Shown piece by piece: positions 25,800 to 35,207 of a stretch of DNA of 64,000 nucleotides. Each line of letters starts with the position of its first letter. Position 1 is the first letter of the stretch. This stretch comes from Granulicella mallensis MP5ACTX8 (GTDB taxonomy: Bacteria; Acidobacteriota; Terriglobia; Terriglobales; Acidobacteriaceae): assembly GCF_000178955.2 (NCBI RefSeq), contig NC_016631.1, positions 5,890,001 to 5,954,000 on the forward strand. Direction: 5' to 3'. The notes beneath the pieces are model-generated. The model was not told the origin of the DNA, made no database searches, and was given only the letters and a program-made list of their open reading frames with translations. The position numbers were made by a program, and so were the translations under genes.

Positions 25800-26843
25800 C
25801 TACGACGAGTGAAACGACGCCGCGCGTTCCGAGTGTCCGGAGATCTCCGCCGCGCGGGCCTCCGCATAGGCCGCAGCTCCCAGCAGAGCGCAGGTGTCGT
25901 CGAGGATGATGCGTACAGGAATCGTTTCGAGCAGCGGCGAGAGTCTTCCCTTGTCGAGAAAGCCCTGCGTAAATGTGCCGTTCTGCATGGTCTTCAGGAT
26001 CTTCGGAGCGATGCCGCCGCCAAGATAGATTCCTCCCGCTGCGAGAACCTTCAACGCAACGTTGCCTGCCTCCGCGCCAAAGGCTCCAGTGAAGATCTGC
26101 AGGGTTTCGAAGCAGATCTCGCTTGATCCATCCTCGGCGCACTGGCCGATTACAGCGTTCGGGTCTTCTGCCGCCATGCGGTCGCGCAGCCAGCTTGGCT
26201 CTTCCATCTTCTGATCGTCGCGCAGGAAAGAATAGATGTTCTTGATGCCAAGCCCCGAGACAACACGCTCAAAGCTGACGCGTCCGGCGAGTGTGCGGCG
26301 GAGATATTGAAGGAGAGCGATCTCGCGGTCGGTCCTCGCCGCGAAGTCCGAGTGGCCTCCCTCAGACGGCAGCGGAATGTGCTGATGACGCAGGCTGTCC
26401 CAGATCAACAGGCACTCGCCCAGGCCCGTGCCGGCCGATACCAGCCCGCGATGCCCTATCGCTCCCGGGTCGCCCTGGTGCAGCGTGAAGACCTTGGCCT
26501 GCGCGAGTTCAGGAATGCCGTAGCCATTCGCTTCGAGATCGTTGATCAAGAAGATGTGCTCGATGCCGAGCGACTTCTGCAGGTCGCGCGTATCGAGCGT
26601 CCAGGGCAGGTTCGTCAGCTTCAGGCGACCGTCGCGCACAGGTCCGGGGCAGCCGAAGCACGAGGCGATGATCTCCTTCTTGGAGGTCTCTTCGCTGGCA
26701 AGAAATTCTTCGACGATATCGTCGAGACACTTATAGTGCGTCGCAGGAAACTTGTGATCGCGAACCGGCACAAGTTTGCCGCCCGCGAAGTTGTAAAGAG
26801 CCAGATGGACTTTTGTGCCGCCAACATCACCTGCAAGAATCAT
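25800..26843 (-). CDS. glk: Glucokinase (non-ROK, bacterial Glk family)
   Basis: 347 aa. The N-terminal phosphate-binding motif GDVGGTK is at residues 5-11; CFGCPGPV, NDLEANGYG, SAGTGLGE and SEGGHSDFA follow in the order of the E. coli-type glucokinase family, and the C-terminal GGIYLGGGIAPKIL adenosine-binding motif is present. It phosphorylates glucose at C6 with ATP in the cytoplasm and feeds the pentose phosphate genes just upstream. AGAGGCG precedes the ATG. Family members are usually about 320-345 aa, so length is normal. Confidence 0.92.
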   Translation of the reverse strand: MILAGDVGGTKVHLALYNFAGGKLVPVRDHKFPATHYKCLDDIVEEFLASEETSKKEIIASCFGCPGPVRDGRLKLTNLPWTLDTRDLQKSLGIEHIFLINDLEANGYGIPELAQAKVFTLHQGDPGAIGHRGLVSAGTGLGECLLIWDSLRHQHIPLPSEGGHSDFAARTDREIALLQYLRRTLAGRVSFERVVSGLGIKNIYSFLRDDQKMEEPSWLRDRMAAEDPNAVIGQCAEDGSSEICFETLQIFTGAFGAEAGNVALKVLAAGGIYLGGGIAPKILKTMQNGTFTQGFLDKGRLSPLLETIPVRIILDDTCALLGAAAYAEARAAEISGHSERAASFHSS

Positions 26844-27013
26844 GTACGCCTCTAAGTTTGCGGCACGGGTAAACCTGTGCCTTTAACGAAACATTGCTTC
26901 CAGTTTTCTTTTAAAGCCACAGCTCTTCAAAACAAGCCGAAGCCTCGGCTCTACCTTCTACTTTTTAACGGTTCCTTGTCTACTGCCGTTGCTTCTTTAG
27001 AGCTACGGTCTTT

Positions 27014-27829
27014 TTATATCTCCAGCGTGCCCACTTTATTGCTTCCATCGGGCGTGGTGAAGACTTCGCTTGCCTTGGGCAGCTTGGCGGCAGCAGCTTC
27101 GTCGAGCAGGAAGAGCAGCTTGCCGTTTGAGGGGCGAATCAGCTGCGAAGGCAGACGTTCGGGGTCGCGAGGACCCGTCAATACTTCTGCCAGAATGTCC
27201 GTCTTGCTGGGGCCTTCGATCTCAAACGCCACTTCTGTCGCCTGGTTGATGACCGGCCACGTCAGCGAGATGCGCCAGGTGTCCTTCTGCGGAACGTGGT
27301 TCGCGATGACCAGACGATTCAGCTCATCCAGTCCGGCCGTGTTGGGAAACAGCGACGCGGTATGGCCATCGGGGCCCATGCCCAGAGCGACCAGGTCGAA
27401 CACCGGGGACTCTGCGCCTTCGAGCTTCATCGTGTTGCGCAACAGGCTCTCGTAACGTGAGGCTGCCTGTTCGGGATCGAGCTCGCCTTCCATGCGGAAG
27501 ACATTAGCCTCGGGAATCGGCACCTTGCTCAATAGCAGGTCGCGGCATACGCCATAGTTCGACTCCGGATGATCCGGCGCGACACAGCGCTCATCCACCC
27601 AGAAGAGCTGCAGCTTGTCCCACGGAACGGTCGTGAGGAACGGCTGGGATGGATCGGCCAATAGCTTGAAGGTCGCCTGCGGCGTCGAGCCGCCGGAGAT
27701 CGCAATGCGGGCAATCCCGCGTGTAGCGACAGCCTGCTCCACGCGCGCAGCCAGCAGCCGCGCCGAAGCCAGCGCAACCTCAGCCGGCGAAGACCAAACC
27801 TTGTATGTAACAGTGACGGGACGCGGCAT
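27014..27829 (-). CDS. pgl: 6-phosphogluconolactonase
   Basis: 271 aa of the NagB-like fold: IAISGGSTPQATFKLL near residue 40, FWVDERCV, DLVALGMGPDGHTASLFP and WRISLTWPVINQA. It hydrolyses 6-phosphogluconolactone to 6-phosphogluconate, the step after glucose-6-phosphate dehydrogenase, whose gene (zwf) lies directly upstream on the same strand. The start ATG 27829 is preceded by a weak site. The gap to glk (26844-27013) holds no gene. Confidence 0.92.
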   Translation of the reverse strand: MPRPVTVTYKVWSSPAEVALASARLLAARVEQAVATRGIARIAISGGSTPQATFKLLADPSQPFLTTVPWDKLQLFWVDERCVAPDHPESNYGVCRDLLLSKVPIPEANVFRMEGELDPEQAASRYESLLRNTMKLEGAESPVFDLVALGMGPDGHTASLFPNTAGLDELNRLVIANHVPQKDTWRISLTWPVINQATEVAFEIEGPSKTDILAEVLTGPRDPERLPSQLIRPSNGKLLFLLDEAAAAKLPKASEVFTTPDGSNKVGTLEI

Positions 27830-27930
27830 AGTGTTCTCAGTTCTCCGTTGTCAGTACTTCGCGGTTCCTGGTGAATCAGGTTCCGCGTAGATCATGATTC
27901 TTTGGATGCATCCTAAGAGGCTTATAACGA

Positions 27931-27965
27931 GCGTCCGGGTCAGAACAATCATCTGACCCGGACGC
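27931..27965. terminator. Perfect 14-bp hairpin downstream of zwf
   Basis: GCGTCCGGGTCAGA and TCTGACCCGGACGC form a perfect stem with a 7-base loop, in the zwf-pgl gap. A terminator or mRNA-end stabiliser for zwf is likely. There is no U-run. Between it and the zwf stop are direct repeats of CTGTTTCCTG (27970-28000). Confidence 0.55.
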
Positions 27966-28002
27966 CTATCTGTTTCCTGTTTGCTACTTCCTGTTTCCTG
28001 CT

Positions 28003-29550
28003 TTAGAGCTTCCGCCACTTCCGGCCGTCGCTCTTGAGCATGGCGTCCGAAGCTGCCGGCCCCCAGGTTCCCGCAGCGTAGTTCGGGAAGTCCTTGACCG
28101 GGTCCTTCGCCCAGGCTTCGAGGAGCGGGGTGATCAGCGACCAGGTCGCCTCCACACCGTCGCGATGCGCGAACAGGGTTCCGTCGCCGAGCATGGCATC
28201 GAGCAATAGACGCTCGTAGCCGTTCGCCGAGGAAGCACCGAACGCGTCGGCATAGCTGAAGTTCATGTTCACCGAGCTCATGCTCATGTTCGGGCCGGGG
28301 ACCTTGGCTGCAAAGCGCAGCGCGATGCCCTCGTCCGGCTGAATGCGCATGGAGATGACGTTCGGCTTGATGCCCTCAGCACCCTTGCCTTCGTGGCCCT
28401 TGAAGAGCAGCAACGGCGGCTGCTTGAATTGGATGGTGATCTCCGTCACGCGTTTCGCGAGGCGTTTGCCCGCGCGGATGTAGAACGGAACGCCAGCCCA
28501 GCGCCAATTTTCGATCTCCAGCCGCAGGGCGGCATAGGTCTCGGTCTGCGAACGAGGATGAACGCGATCTTCCTGGCGGTAGCCGATGACAGGCTTGCCG
28601 TCGACGTTGCCGGGGCCGTACTGGCCGCGTACCGTGTCGGCCGGGTGGATTGGCTGGATCGCCTTCCATACCTTGACCTTCTCGTTGCGGACGGCGTCGG
28701 CCTCGAAGCTAACCGGCGGCTCCATCGCGACGAAGCTCAGGAGCTCCATCACGTGGTTCTGCACGACGTCGCGCAGCGCACCGGCGCCTTCATAGAAGGG
28801 CCCGCGGCCTTCAATACCGATCGACTCGGCAGCCGTGATCTCGACGTGGTCGATGTAGTTGCGGTTCCAGACGTGCTCGAAGATGCCGTTGGCGAAGCGG
28901 AAGACGAGGATGTTCTGTACCGTCTCCTTGCCGAGGTAGTGATCGATGCGGAAGATCTGGTGCTCGTCGAATACTTTGTTGACTTCGTCGTTCAGCGCGC
29001 GCGCCGACTCGAGATCGTGGCCGAAGGGCTTTTCGATGACCGTGCGAACCCAGTGGTTCGCGCCCTCGACGGGCTTGTTCATCTCGTGCTTGCCGAGGTA
29101 GGAGACGATGTCGGAGAAGTACTCCGGCGCGACCGCGAGGTAGAAGAGGCGATTGGCCTTGGTGCCGAACTTCTCGTCCATCTCGGCGAGCTTCTTCTTC
29201 AGGCCTTCGTAGGCTGCGTCATCGTCGAAGTTCATCGCGTAGTACTGCACGCGGTCGACGAACGGCGCGAGCTTGGCTTCGTTCTCTTCGACGCCGCCGC
29301 CCTTGATGATGCCGTCCTTCATGTCGGCCGGAAACGTGGCCTCCAGCGAGCGCCGGGCGACGCCGAGCACAGCGAAGTTTTCCGGCAGGAAGCCTGATTG
29401 CTCCAAGTGGTAGAGCGCAGGCAGCAGCTTGCGCTTGGTCAGGTCACCGGAAGCTCCGAAGATGACCACGATGCATGGATCGGGGCGGCGCTCCAGGGAC
29501 TGGCTGGCCTTCATCGCCTCGGGACTGATGTTCACCTGTGTTGTCGACAT
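28003..29550 (-). CDS. zwf: Glucose-6-phosphate 1-dehydrogenase
   Basis: 515 aa from ATG 29550, which has AGGAG 6 bases upstream; the frame runs on to 29622 without a better site. The nucleotide-binding motif GASGDLTKRK is at residues 32-41, and the active-site block RIDHYLGKETVQNIL and the following NYIDHVEI are intact. It oxidises glucose-6-phosphate to the lactone, the entry step of the oxidative pentose phosphate pathway. The gene lies 84 bases below the gnd stop and upstream of pgl. Confidence 0.95.
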   Translation of the reverse strand: MSTTQVNISPEAMKASQSLERRPDPCIVVIFGASGDLTKRKLLPALYHLEQSGFLPENFAVLGVARRSLEATFPADMKDGIIKGGGVEENEAKLAPFVDRVQYYAMNFDDDAAYEGLKKKLAEMDEKFGTKANRLFYLAVAPEYFSDIVSYLGKHEMNKPVEGANHWVRTVIEKPFGHDLESARALNDEVNKVFDEHQIFRIDHYLGKETVQNILVFRFANGIFEHVWNRNYIDHVEITAAESIGIEGRGPFYEGAGALRDVVQNHVMELLSFVAMEPPVSFEADAVRNEKVKVWKAIQPIHPADTVRGQYGPGNVDGKPVIGYRQEDRVHPRSQTETYAALRLEIENWRWAGVPFYIRAGKRLAKRVTEITIQFKQPPLLLFKGHEGKGAEGIKPNVISMRIQPDEGIALRFAAKVPGPNMSMSSVNMNFSYADAFGASSANGYERLLLDAMLGDGTLFAHRDGVEATWSLITPLLEAWAKDPVKDFPNYAAGTWGPAASDAMLKSDGRKWRKL

Positions 29551-29634
29551 GAATCTCTCCTCGTACAAAATCTGGAGAGAGGGGTGAGCGGAGAGTAGTG
29601 AGGAATCACTACCTCCACTCACGACTCTCTGTTG

Positions 29635-30540
29635 CTAGCTCTTCTTTACTGCGTGTCCACCAAACTCGTTGCGCATAGTGGATAGCATACGGTCGGTAAA
29701 GTTGTTGTCCTCGCGCGAGCGGAGACGGCGAATCAGCGACTCCGTAATGACAGGCGCTGACACGTTGAGATCGATGGCTTCGAAGACCGTCCAGCGGCCT
29801 TCGCCGGAGTCCGGCACAAAGGCTTCGAGACCATCGAGCGTGGGGTTCTTCTTGAGTGCGTCGGCGGTCAGGTCGAGCAGCCACGAGCGGACCACCGAAC
29901 CGTAGCGCCAGATCTCGGAGATCTGCGTCAGGTCCAGCGCGAGCGGTGTCTTCGCCTTCATGATCGAGAAGCCCTCTGCATAGGCCTGCATCATGCCGTA
30001 TTCAATACCGTTATGGACCATCTTGACGAAGTGTCCGGCACCGGCGGGTCCAACGCGGCCCCAGCCTTGGTCGGCTGCAGGGGCGAGCGTCTCGAAGATC
30101 GGACGCAGGCGTTCGACGACGTCTTCGTCGCCGCCGATCATCATGCTGTAGCCTTCGGTGATGCCCCAGATGCCGCCCGACGTTCCTACGTCGACGAAGC
30201 CGAAGCCTTCCTGCTTCAGGGCCTCATGCCGTCTCTGCGAATCCTTGTAGTTCGAGTTTCCGCCGTCGATGAAGATATCGCCCTTCTGCATGAAGGGCTT
30301 CAGCTTCGCAATCGTCTCGTCGACGGGGTCGCCGGCCGGTACCATGATCCAGATCGCTCGCGGCGCCTGGAGATTCTTAACGAGGTCTTCAAGCGAACTC
30401 ACGCCGACGGAGCCTGCGTCGTTCAGCTTTTTTACAGCGTCGGCGGAAAAATCAAAGCCGACTACTTTGTGCCCGGCCAGGCGCAGGCGCTCTGCCATGT
30501 TGCCGCCCATCTTGCCGAGGCCAATCATTCCAAGTTCCAT
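29635..30540 (-). CDS. gnd: 6-phosphogluconate dehydrogenase, decarboxylating (short type)
   Basis: 301 aa with the Rossmann motif GLGKMGGNMAERL at residue 7, DGGNSNYKDSQRR, GTSGGIWG, and the substrate-binding lysine in GAGHFVKMVHNGIEYGMMQ. It converts 6-phosphogluconate to ribulose-5-phosphate plus CO2. The 300-residue form is the GndA-like/YqeC-type short enzyme and not the 470-residue E. coli type; cofactor choice (NAD or NADP) is not decided here, although a D in the VGFDFS position suggests NAD. Upstream gap 30541-30768 holds no gene, only a GGGACGGGA hairpin. Confidence 0.92.
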   Translation of the reverse strand: MELGMIGLGKMGGNMAERLRLAGHKVVGFDFSADAVKKLNDAGSVGVSSLEDLVKNLQAPRAIWIMVPAGDPVDETIAKLKPFMQKGDIFIDGGNSNYKDSQRRHEALKQEGFGFVDVGTSGGIWGITEGYSMMIGGDEDVVERLRPIFETLAPAADQGWGRVGPAGAGHFVKMVHNGIEYGMMQAYAEGFSIMKAKTPLALDLTQISEIWRYGSVVRSWLLDLTADALKKNPTLDGLEAFVPDSGEGRWTVFEAIDLNVSAPVITESLIRRLRSREDNNFTDRMLSTMRNEFGGHAVKKS

Positions 30541-30768
30541 GTGTCATCCTTACGCGTTTTGAACGCCTCTTAGAGAGTAATCCGAACTGCTGTCAATGAG
30601 AAATGGGGAGACTCGGAACATTTCAGCGGCAGATCGGAAAGCGGCGTTTTCCCTCTTCAGGCGGACAGCGTTTGTTTTGAAGGGTATGGCCTTCAACCCC
30701 TACAGATACCGGCTGGAAAAAATAATGCCGGAGCCTGCGGGACGGGACCAAAATCCCGCCCCTTTGCG

Positions 30769-31635
30769 CTACTCACCTTCAGGAAAATCCGCCCCAAGCG
30801 TTACCGGTTCCCAGGCTGCGATCTCCTGCGTAAACTCGTCGAGTTTCGCGCGGAAGCGCGTGAGCGCCAGCTTGCCCAGCAAGAGGTGCTTCGGCGTATG
30901 GGGCGACGCGACGGCGGCGATAATCGCCTGCACCGCGCGCACCGGGTCACCCACCTGCTTGCCGTCGTTGGTCTTCATGTATTCGCGGGTCTTGCCGGCA
31001 GTCTCATCGTAGTCGGCGATGCGCGTAGGCACCTCCTGGCCGGAGCGGCCCAGGAAGTCGGTGCGGAACGGACCGGGCTCGACGATCAGCACCTTCACGC
31101 CCAGCGGGGCGAGTTCGACAGAGAGCGCCTCCGAGAAGCCTTCGACTGCGAATTTTGTGGAGTTATAAAATCCCCAGCCGGACAGACCGACGAGGCCGCC
31201 AATTGACGAAAGATTCACGATATGGCCGCTGCGGCGCGCGCGAAACTGCGGCAAAAACGCCTTGGTGACGCGGATGAGGCCGAAGACATTGGTCTCGTAC
31301 ATCGGCATGAACTCGGCTTCGGTAACCTCTTCCACCGCGCCCAATACGCCGTAGCCTGCGTTGTTTACCAGCACATCGACGTGACCGAACTTTGCCAGCG
31401 TCTTCTCGACGGCCGACTGCACCGCGTCTTCCTTCGTGACGTCCAAAGGCAGTACCAGCGCGGTCTCGGGATACTTTGCCGCCAACGCACTCAACTGCTC
31501 GGGCTTGCGCGCGGTAGCGACGACCTTCGCGCCACCGGCGAGCAGTTGCTCGGCCATCTCACGGCCGAAGCCTGTGGATGCGCCTGTGATAAACCAAACT
31601 TTTCCTGCCTGCGTATTGCCTGTCGAATTGCTCAT
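30769..31635 (-). CDS. Short-chain dehydrogenase/reductase
   Basis: 288 aa classical SDR: TGASTGFG cofactor loop at 17-24, NNAGYG, catalytic Ser in LSSIGG and the YNSTK Tyr-Lys pair, then VEPGPFRTDF. An Arg in TARKPEQL after strand 2 suggests NADPH. SDRs reduce or oxidise small alcohols or ketones; this sequence does not show the substrate. It sits inside the pentose phosphate block but is not a known pathway step. Confidence 0.88.
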   Translation of the reverse strand: MSNSTGNTQAGKVWFITGASTGFGREMAEQLLAGGAKVVATARKPEQLSALAAKYPETALVLPLDVTKEDAVQSAVEKTLAKFGHVDVLVNNAGYGVLGAVEEVTEAEFMPMYETNVFGLIRVTKAFLPQFRARRSGHIVNLSSIGGLVGLSGWGFYNSTKFAVEGFSEALSVELAPLGVKVLIVEPGPFRTDFLGRSGQEVPTRIADYDETAGKTREYMKTNDGKQVGDPVRAVQAIIAAVASPHTPKHLLLGKLALTRFRAKLDEFTQEIAAWEPVTLGADFPEGE

Positions 31636-31710
31636 GCGTTAAAGACGCGTGGAGTGGGGGTTGCGATGCAAGTCTGTTTTACGGAGTCAATAAAATCTCA
31701 CAGCAGAGGC

Positions 31711-31948
31711 GGGTCATTGTCTTTGTCTTTCTGGTTGTCATTCCGACCCTGAGCGAAGCCGAAGGGGAGTGAACCTGCTGTCTCCCGCTTTTCGATCATG
31801 CCACCAGAAAGGTACAGGTAAAGCTAGAAGGGATCGTGGTGTAACGCAAACATCTGTGGTGGTACAAGCGAAGAACGGGAGACAGCAGGTTCACTCGCTG
31901 CGCTCGGAATGACAACCAGAAAAGCAAGGACAACAGCAACAGCAAAAA
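31711..31948. repeat. Long inverted-repeat element, family A copy 3
   Basis: Fills 31636-31948. Left arm from about 31727 (CTGGTTGTCATTCCGACCCT, then GAGCGAAGCCGAAGGGG); right arm ends ATGACAACCAG at about 31920. The two arms differ in the middle: the left carries CCCTGAGCGAAGCCGAAGG, the right the shorter CGCTGCGCTCGG. The arm ends are therefore interchangeable modules. A tail of AAGCAAGGAC/AACAGC units follows and touches the rpiA stop. Confidence 0.8.
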
Positions 31949-32629
31949 CTACGGATACATCTCCGTCACGCCACCATCCCCCGCAATCAGCGCCAGGCTG
32001 GCCATGTTCAGAAACAGCCCATGCTCCACCACGCCGACGATGCCGCGAATGGCGGCGGCCGTCGCCGCAGGATCCGGGATCTGGCCGCAGGCGCAGTCCA
32101 GGATGTAATTTCCTTCGTCCGTAAGATACGGTCCATCGCCGTTCTTTGCCGGTCTCTGCGAAGGATTCAGCCCCAGCGCAGCTAGCTTCGAATGCACCAG
32201 CGGCAACGCCATCTTGATGACCTCGACAGGCAGCGGAAACCGTCCCAGCGTCTTTACAACCTTCGTCTGGTCGACCACCACGATGAACTTCTTCGCCGAA
32301 CTTGCGACAATCTTTTCGCGCAGCATCGCACCGCCGCCGCCCTTGATCAGCGTCAGGCCCGGAGCCACTTCATCCGCGCCGTCAATGTACACATCCAGGT
32401 CCGGCAGCTTGTCGAGCGTAGTGATGTCCATGCCCAGCGACGCCGCCAGATTGTGGCTCGCATCGCTCGACGCTACGCAGCGAATCTTTAAGCCTTGTTT
32501 TACGCGCTCACCCAGAGCCTTGATAAACAGCGTCGAAGTCGAGCCGGTACCGAGGCCCACCGCCATGCCGTCTTGCACAAACTCTACGGCCCGTTTACCG
32601 ACCAGCGCCTTTGCTTCATCCTGTGTCAT
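31949..32629 (-). CDS. rpiA: Ribose-5-phosphate isomerase A
   Basis: 226 aa: GLGTGSTSTLFIKALGERV, ASSDASHNLA, DKLPDLDVYIDGADEVAPGL, LIKGGGGAMLREKIVA and VDQTKVVKTLG, the full RpiA signature series. It interconverts ribulose- and ribose-5-phosphate in the non-oxidative branch. It lies 104 bases below tkt on the same strand. Length is normal for the family (about 220). Confidence 0.95.
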   Translation of the reverse strand: MTQDEAKALVGKRAVEFVQDGMAVGLGTGSTSTLFIKALGERVKQGLKIRCVASSDASHNLAASLGMDITTLDKLPDLDVYIDGADEVAPGLTLIKGGGGAMLREKIVASSAKKFIVVVDQTKVVKTLGRFPLPVEVIKMALPLVHSKLAALGLNPSQRPAKNGDGPYLTDEGNYILDCACGQIPDPAATAAAIRGIVGVVEHGLFLNMASLALIAGDGGVTEMYP

Positions 32630-32642
32630 AGGGACCTCAGGG

Positions 32643-32733
32643 CCAGGGATTAGGGATTAGGGATCAGGGATTAGCCGCAGCAAAAACACGCGCGCTTCTA
32701 ATTCCCTAATCCCTGTTCCCTAATCCCTAATCC
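32643..32733. repeat. TTAGGGA-type inverted repeat abutting the tkt stop
   Basis: The left arm is tandem AGGGATT/AGGGATC units (about 32646-32674). The right arm is the complement, CCCTAAT units (about 32700-32733), running straight into the tkt stop codon. It can fold into a hairpin just after tkt. A second element of the same motif lies between rplY and prs. Confidence 0.8.
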
Positions 32734-34731
32734 CTACTTCTTGACCAGCTTCTTGGCAGCTTCGACGACGTGTCCAACCGAGACACCCAGCTTCTCCAGA
32801 GCGATCGGCCCGGGAGCCGATGCGCCGAAGCGATCGATACCGATGGCGACGCCATCGCGGCCGATGTACTTCCACCAGCCCATCGTCGCACCGGCTTCAA
32901 CAGAGATCTTCGGTACACCGTGTGGGAAGACCGAGAGCTTGTACTCTTCGCTCTGCTCCTCGAAGATCTTGAAGCTCGGCATGGAGACGACTGTCGCGTT
33001 GATGCCGGCAGCCTTCAACTCCGCGGCAGCCTTCATAATCACTTCGACCTCGGAGCCCGTGGCGACGAGGACGATGTCCTTACCGCTGCCGTCGAGGATG
33101 TAAGCACCCTTGCGAGCGCCCTCGAACACCTTGTACTTCGCATCGTCGAGAACCGGCAGATCCTGGCGAGAGAGCGCCATGAAGCTGGCCGACTTGCGCT
33201 CGAGCGCCAGCTGCCAGCAGGCAGCGGTCTCGTTCGCATCCGCGGGACGGAAGTCGGTGAGCTGCGGAATCGCGCGCAGGCTCATCAGGTGCTCGATGGG
33301 CTGGTGCGTGGGACCGTCCTCGCCGAGGCCGACGGAGTCGTGCGTGAAGATGTAGAGCGAGTGAGTGCTCATCAGAGCGCCCATGCGCAGCGCCGAACGG
33401 CAGTAGTCGCTGAACGTGAAGAACGTCGAGCCGAAGGGAATGAGCCCGCCGTGTGCCGCGATGCCGTTCACCGCTGCCATCATGCCGAACTCGCGCACAC
33501 CGAAGAACACGTTACGGCCCTTGGGATCGACGTGGAAGCTGGGTGAGTCCTTGAAGATGGTCTTGGTGGAAGCCGTAAGATCAGCCGCGCCGCCAAACAG
33601 TTCGGGAACGACCTTTGCGACAGCATTCAACACCACCTGGCCGGCGTTGCGTGTCGCCACAGGCTTGTCCGCGGGGAAGGTCGGGATCGCCTTCTCCCAG
33701 CCCTCGGCCAGCTTCGCCGCAGAGGCGCGCTCATACTGGGCGCCCAGTTCAGGGTAGGCCTTCTTGTAAGCGTCGAACTTCTCCTGCCATTCGGCCTGGG
33801 CCTTTGCGCCCTTGTCCTTCGCCTGCAGCCAGTTCTTACCAGCCTCTTCGGGGATGTAGAAGCTCTTGTCCTCGGGGAAGCCAAGGTTCTTCTTGGTAGC
33901 CTTGGTGGCCTCCGCGCCCAGCGCTTCGCCGTGAACCTTATTCGTGCCGGCCTTGGGCGAGCCATAACCGATCACCGTGCGCACGCGAATCAGCGAGGGC
34001 TTGGTGGTCTCGGCCTGAGCCGCACGGATCGCTCTTTCGATGGCGACGAGGTCGTTGCCGTCCTCGACCATCTGCACATGCCAGTGGTAAGCGTGGAAGC
34101 GCTCGGTAACGTCCTCGGTGTAGCTGAGGTCGGTAGGGCCGTCCAGCGAGATCAGGTTGTCGTCATACAGCACGATCAGCTTGCCCAGGTTCAATGTGCC
34201 CGCAAGCGAAGCCGACTCGTGGCTGATGCCTTCCATCAGATCGCCGTCGCCGCAGAGAACGTAGGTGTGGTGATCGACGGGGGTGTGGTTGTCGTGGTTG
34301 TAGGTCGCGGCGAGATGCTTCTCGGCGATGGCTTCACCCACGGCCATGGCGAAGCCCTGGCCGAGCGGACCGGTGGTCACTTCAACGCCAGGAGCCTCAC
34401 CGTACTCCGGGTGCCCCGGCGTGTGCGATCCCCACTGGCGGAATTGCTCGAGCTGCTCGATCGGCAGATCGTAGCCGGTCAGGTGCAGTACGCCATAGAG
34501 CAGCGCCGACGCGTGGCCATTGGAGAGGATGAAGCGATCGCGGTCGGACCAGAGCGGCTCGGCCGGGTTGTACTTCATGATCTTGTGGTACAGCAGGTAG
34601 GCGATGGGAGCGCAGCCCAATGGCGCTCCGGGGTGGCCGCTCTTGGCCTTTTCAACCTGATCGACTGCGAGGAAGCGCAGCGTGTTGATGGAAAGCTGGT
34701 CGAGTGCGTCTTGCTTCTGCTGGTCGGTCAT
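32734..34731 (-). CDS. tkt: Transketolase
   Basis: 665 aa from ATG 34731 (GAGGACAG upstream); the open frame to 35178 runs through a repeat element and is not coding. Thiamine diphosphate enzyme features: SGHPGAPLGCAP, GPLGQG, the GDGDLMEGISHES motif, DDNLISLDG, then HDSVGLGEDGPTHQP in the pyrimidine domain. It moves two-carbon units between sugar phosphates. It is the first gene of the block in transcription order (tkt, rpiA, SDR, gnd, zwf, pgl, glk). Confidence 0.96.
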   Translation of the reverse strand: MTDQQKQDALDQLSINTLRFLAVDQVEKAKSGHPGAPLGCAPIAYLLYHKIMKYNPAEPLWSDRDRFILSNGHASALLYGVLHLTGYDLPIEQLEQFRQWGSHTPGHPEYGEAPGVEVTTGPLGQGFAMAVGEAIAEKHLAATYNHDNHTPVDHHTYVLCGDGDLMEGISHESASLAGTLNLGKLIVLYDDNLISLDGPTDLSYTEDVTERFHAYHWHVQMVEDGNDLVAIERAIRAAQAETTKPSLIRVRTVIGYGSPKAGTNKVHGEALGAEATKATKKNLGFPEDKSFYIPEEAGKNWLQAKDKGAKAQAEWQEKFDAYKKAYPELGAQYERASAAKLAEGWEKAIPTFPADKPVATRNAGQVVLNAVAKVVPELFGGAADLTASTKTIFKDSPSFHVDPKGRNVFFGVREFGMMAAVNGIAAHGGLIPFGSTFFTFSDYCRSALRMGALMSTHSLYIFTHDSVGLGEDGPTHQPIEHLMSLRAIPQLTDFRPADANETAACWQLALERKSASFMALSRQDLPVLDDAKYKVFEGARKGAYILDGSGKDIVLVATGSEVEVIMKAAAELKAAGINATVVSMPSFKIFEEQSEEYKLSVFPHGVPKISVEAGATMGWWKYIGRDGVAIGIDRFGASAPGPIALEKLGVSVGHVVEAAKKLVKK

Positions 34732-34879
34732 TCTGTCCTCAAATGTGTAAGCTCGTGTGTTCGCGCGCCCCATGCGCGCCCTATTCTCACAGGCCAGTCC
34801 AGTGTAACGGAAGGGCGTGGGTCTCAACCGTACCGTAACAATTCGGGTGCGGCTGAAGCCGCAGGCTTTGTGGATTTGT

Positions 34880-35170
34880 TGTGGTTTTTGCGGTTGTGGT
34901 CGCCTTTGTCGTTGCTGTTCTGGCTTTTGCCTTTCTTGCTTGTCATTCCGACCCTGAGCGAAGCCGAAGGGGAGCGAACCTGCTTCCTCCCGTTCTTTGT
35001 CCGCGCCGTCACAAATGCTGTGTGTCAGGACAGTCTCTTCTGGCTTTACCGCTATTTTCTGGGCGGCATAACCGAAAAACGGGAGACAGCAGGTTCGCTC
35101 CCCTTCGGCTTCGCTCAGGGTCGGAATGACAAGCCAGAAAGGCAAGAACAACCGCAAAAGCAAAAACAAT
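34880..35170. repeat. Long inverted-repeat element, family A copy 4
   Basis: Dominates the gene-free stretch 34732-35178. Left arm from about 34932 (CTTGCTTGTCATTCCGACCC), right arm ending CGGAATGACAAGCCAG near 35133; both arms carry the CCCTGAGCGAAGCCGAAGGGGA module, so this copy is the most symmetrical. Outer tracts are TTTGCGGTTGTGG-like on the left and AACAACCGCAAAAGC-like on the right. The rest, 34732-34880, contains nothing I can identify. Confidence 0.85.
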
Positions 35171-35178
35171 CTACCCAC

Positions 35179-35207
35179 TTGACATCGTTTTCTTCAGCGC
35201 TTACATT
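35179..35207 (+). promoter_or_regulatory. Sigma-70-type promoter of the arsR gene
   Basis: A consensus -35 TTGACA (35179-35184) and a -10 TACATT (35202-35207) are separated by exactly 17 bases. The start codon follows 37 bases after the -10. The -10 overlaps the first bases of the palindromic operator, so a bound repressor would block the polymerase. Confidence 0.75.

Noticed and set aside
28393-29397. Long plus-strand frame of 334 codons opposite zwf
   Set aside because: It mirrors a GC-rich coding gene in the antisense frame; the minus strand is clearly zwf.
32643-32733. TTAGGG-like repeats as telomere sequence
   Set aside because: The units are few and form an inverted pair at a gene end; nothing else suggests a linear chromosome end.
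34732-35178. N-terminal extension of transketolase by about 149 residues
   Set aside because: It translates a repeat element; the ATG at 34731 has a ribosome site and begins the conserved protein.
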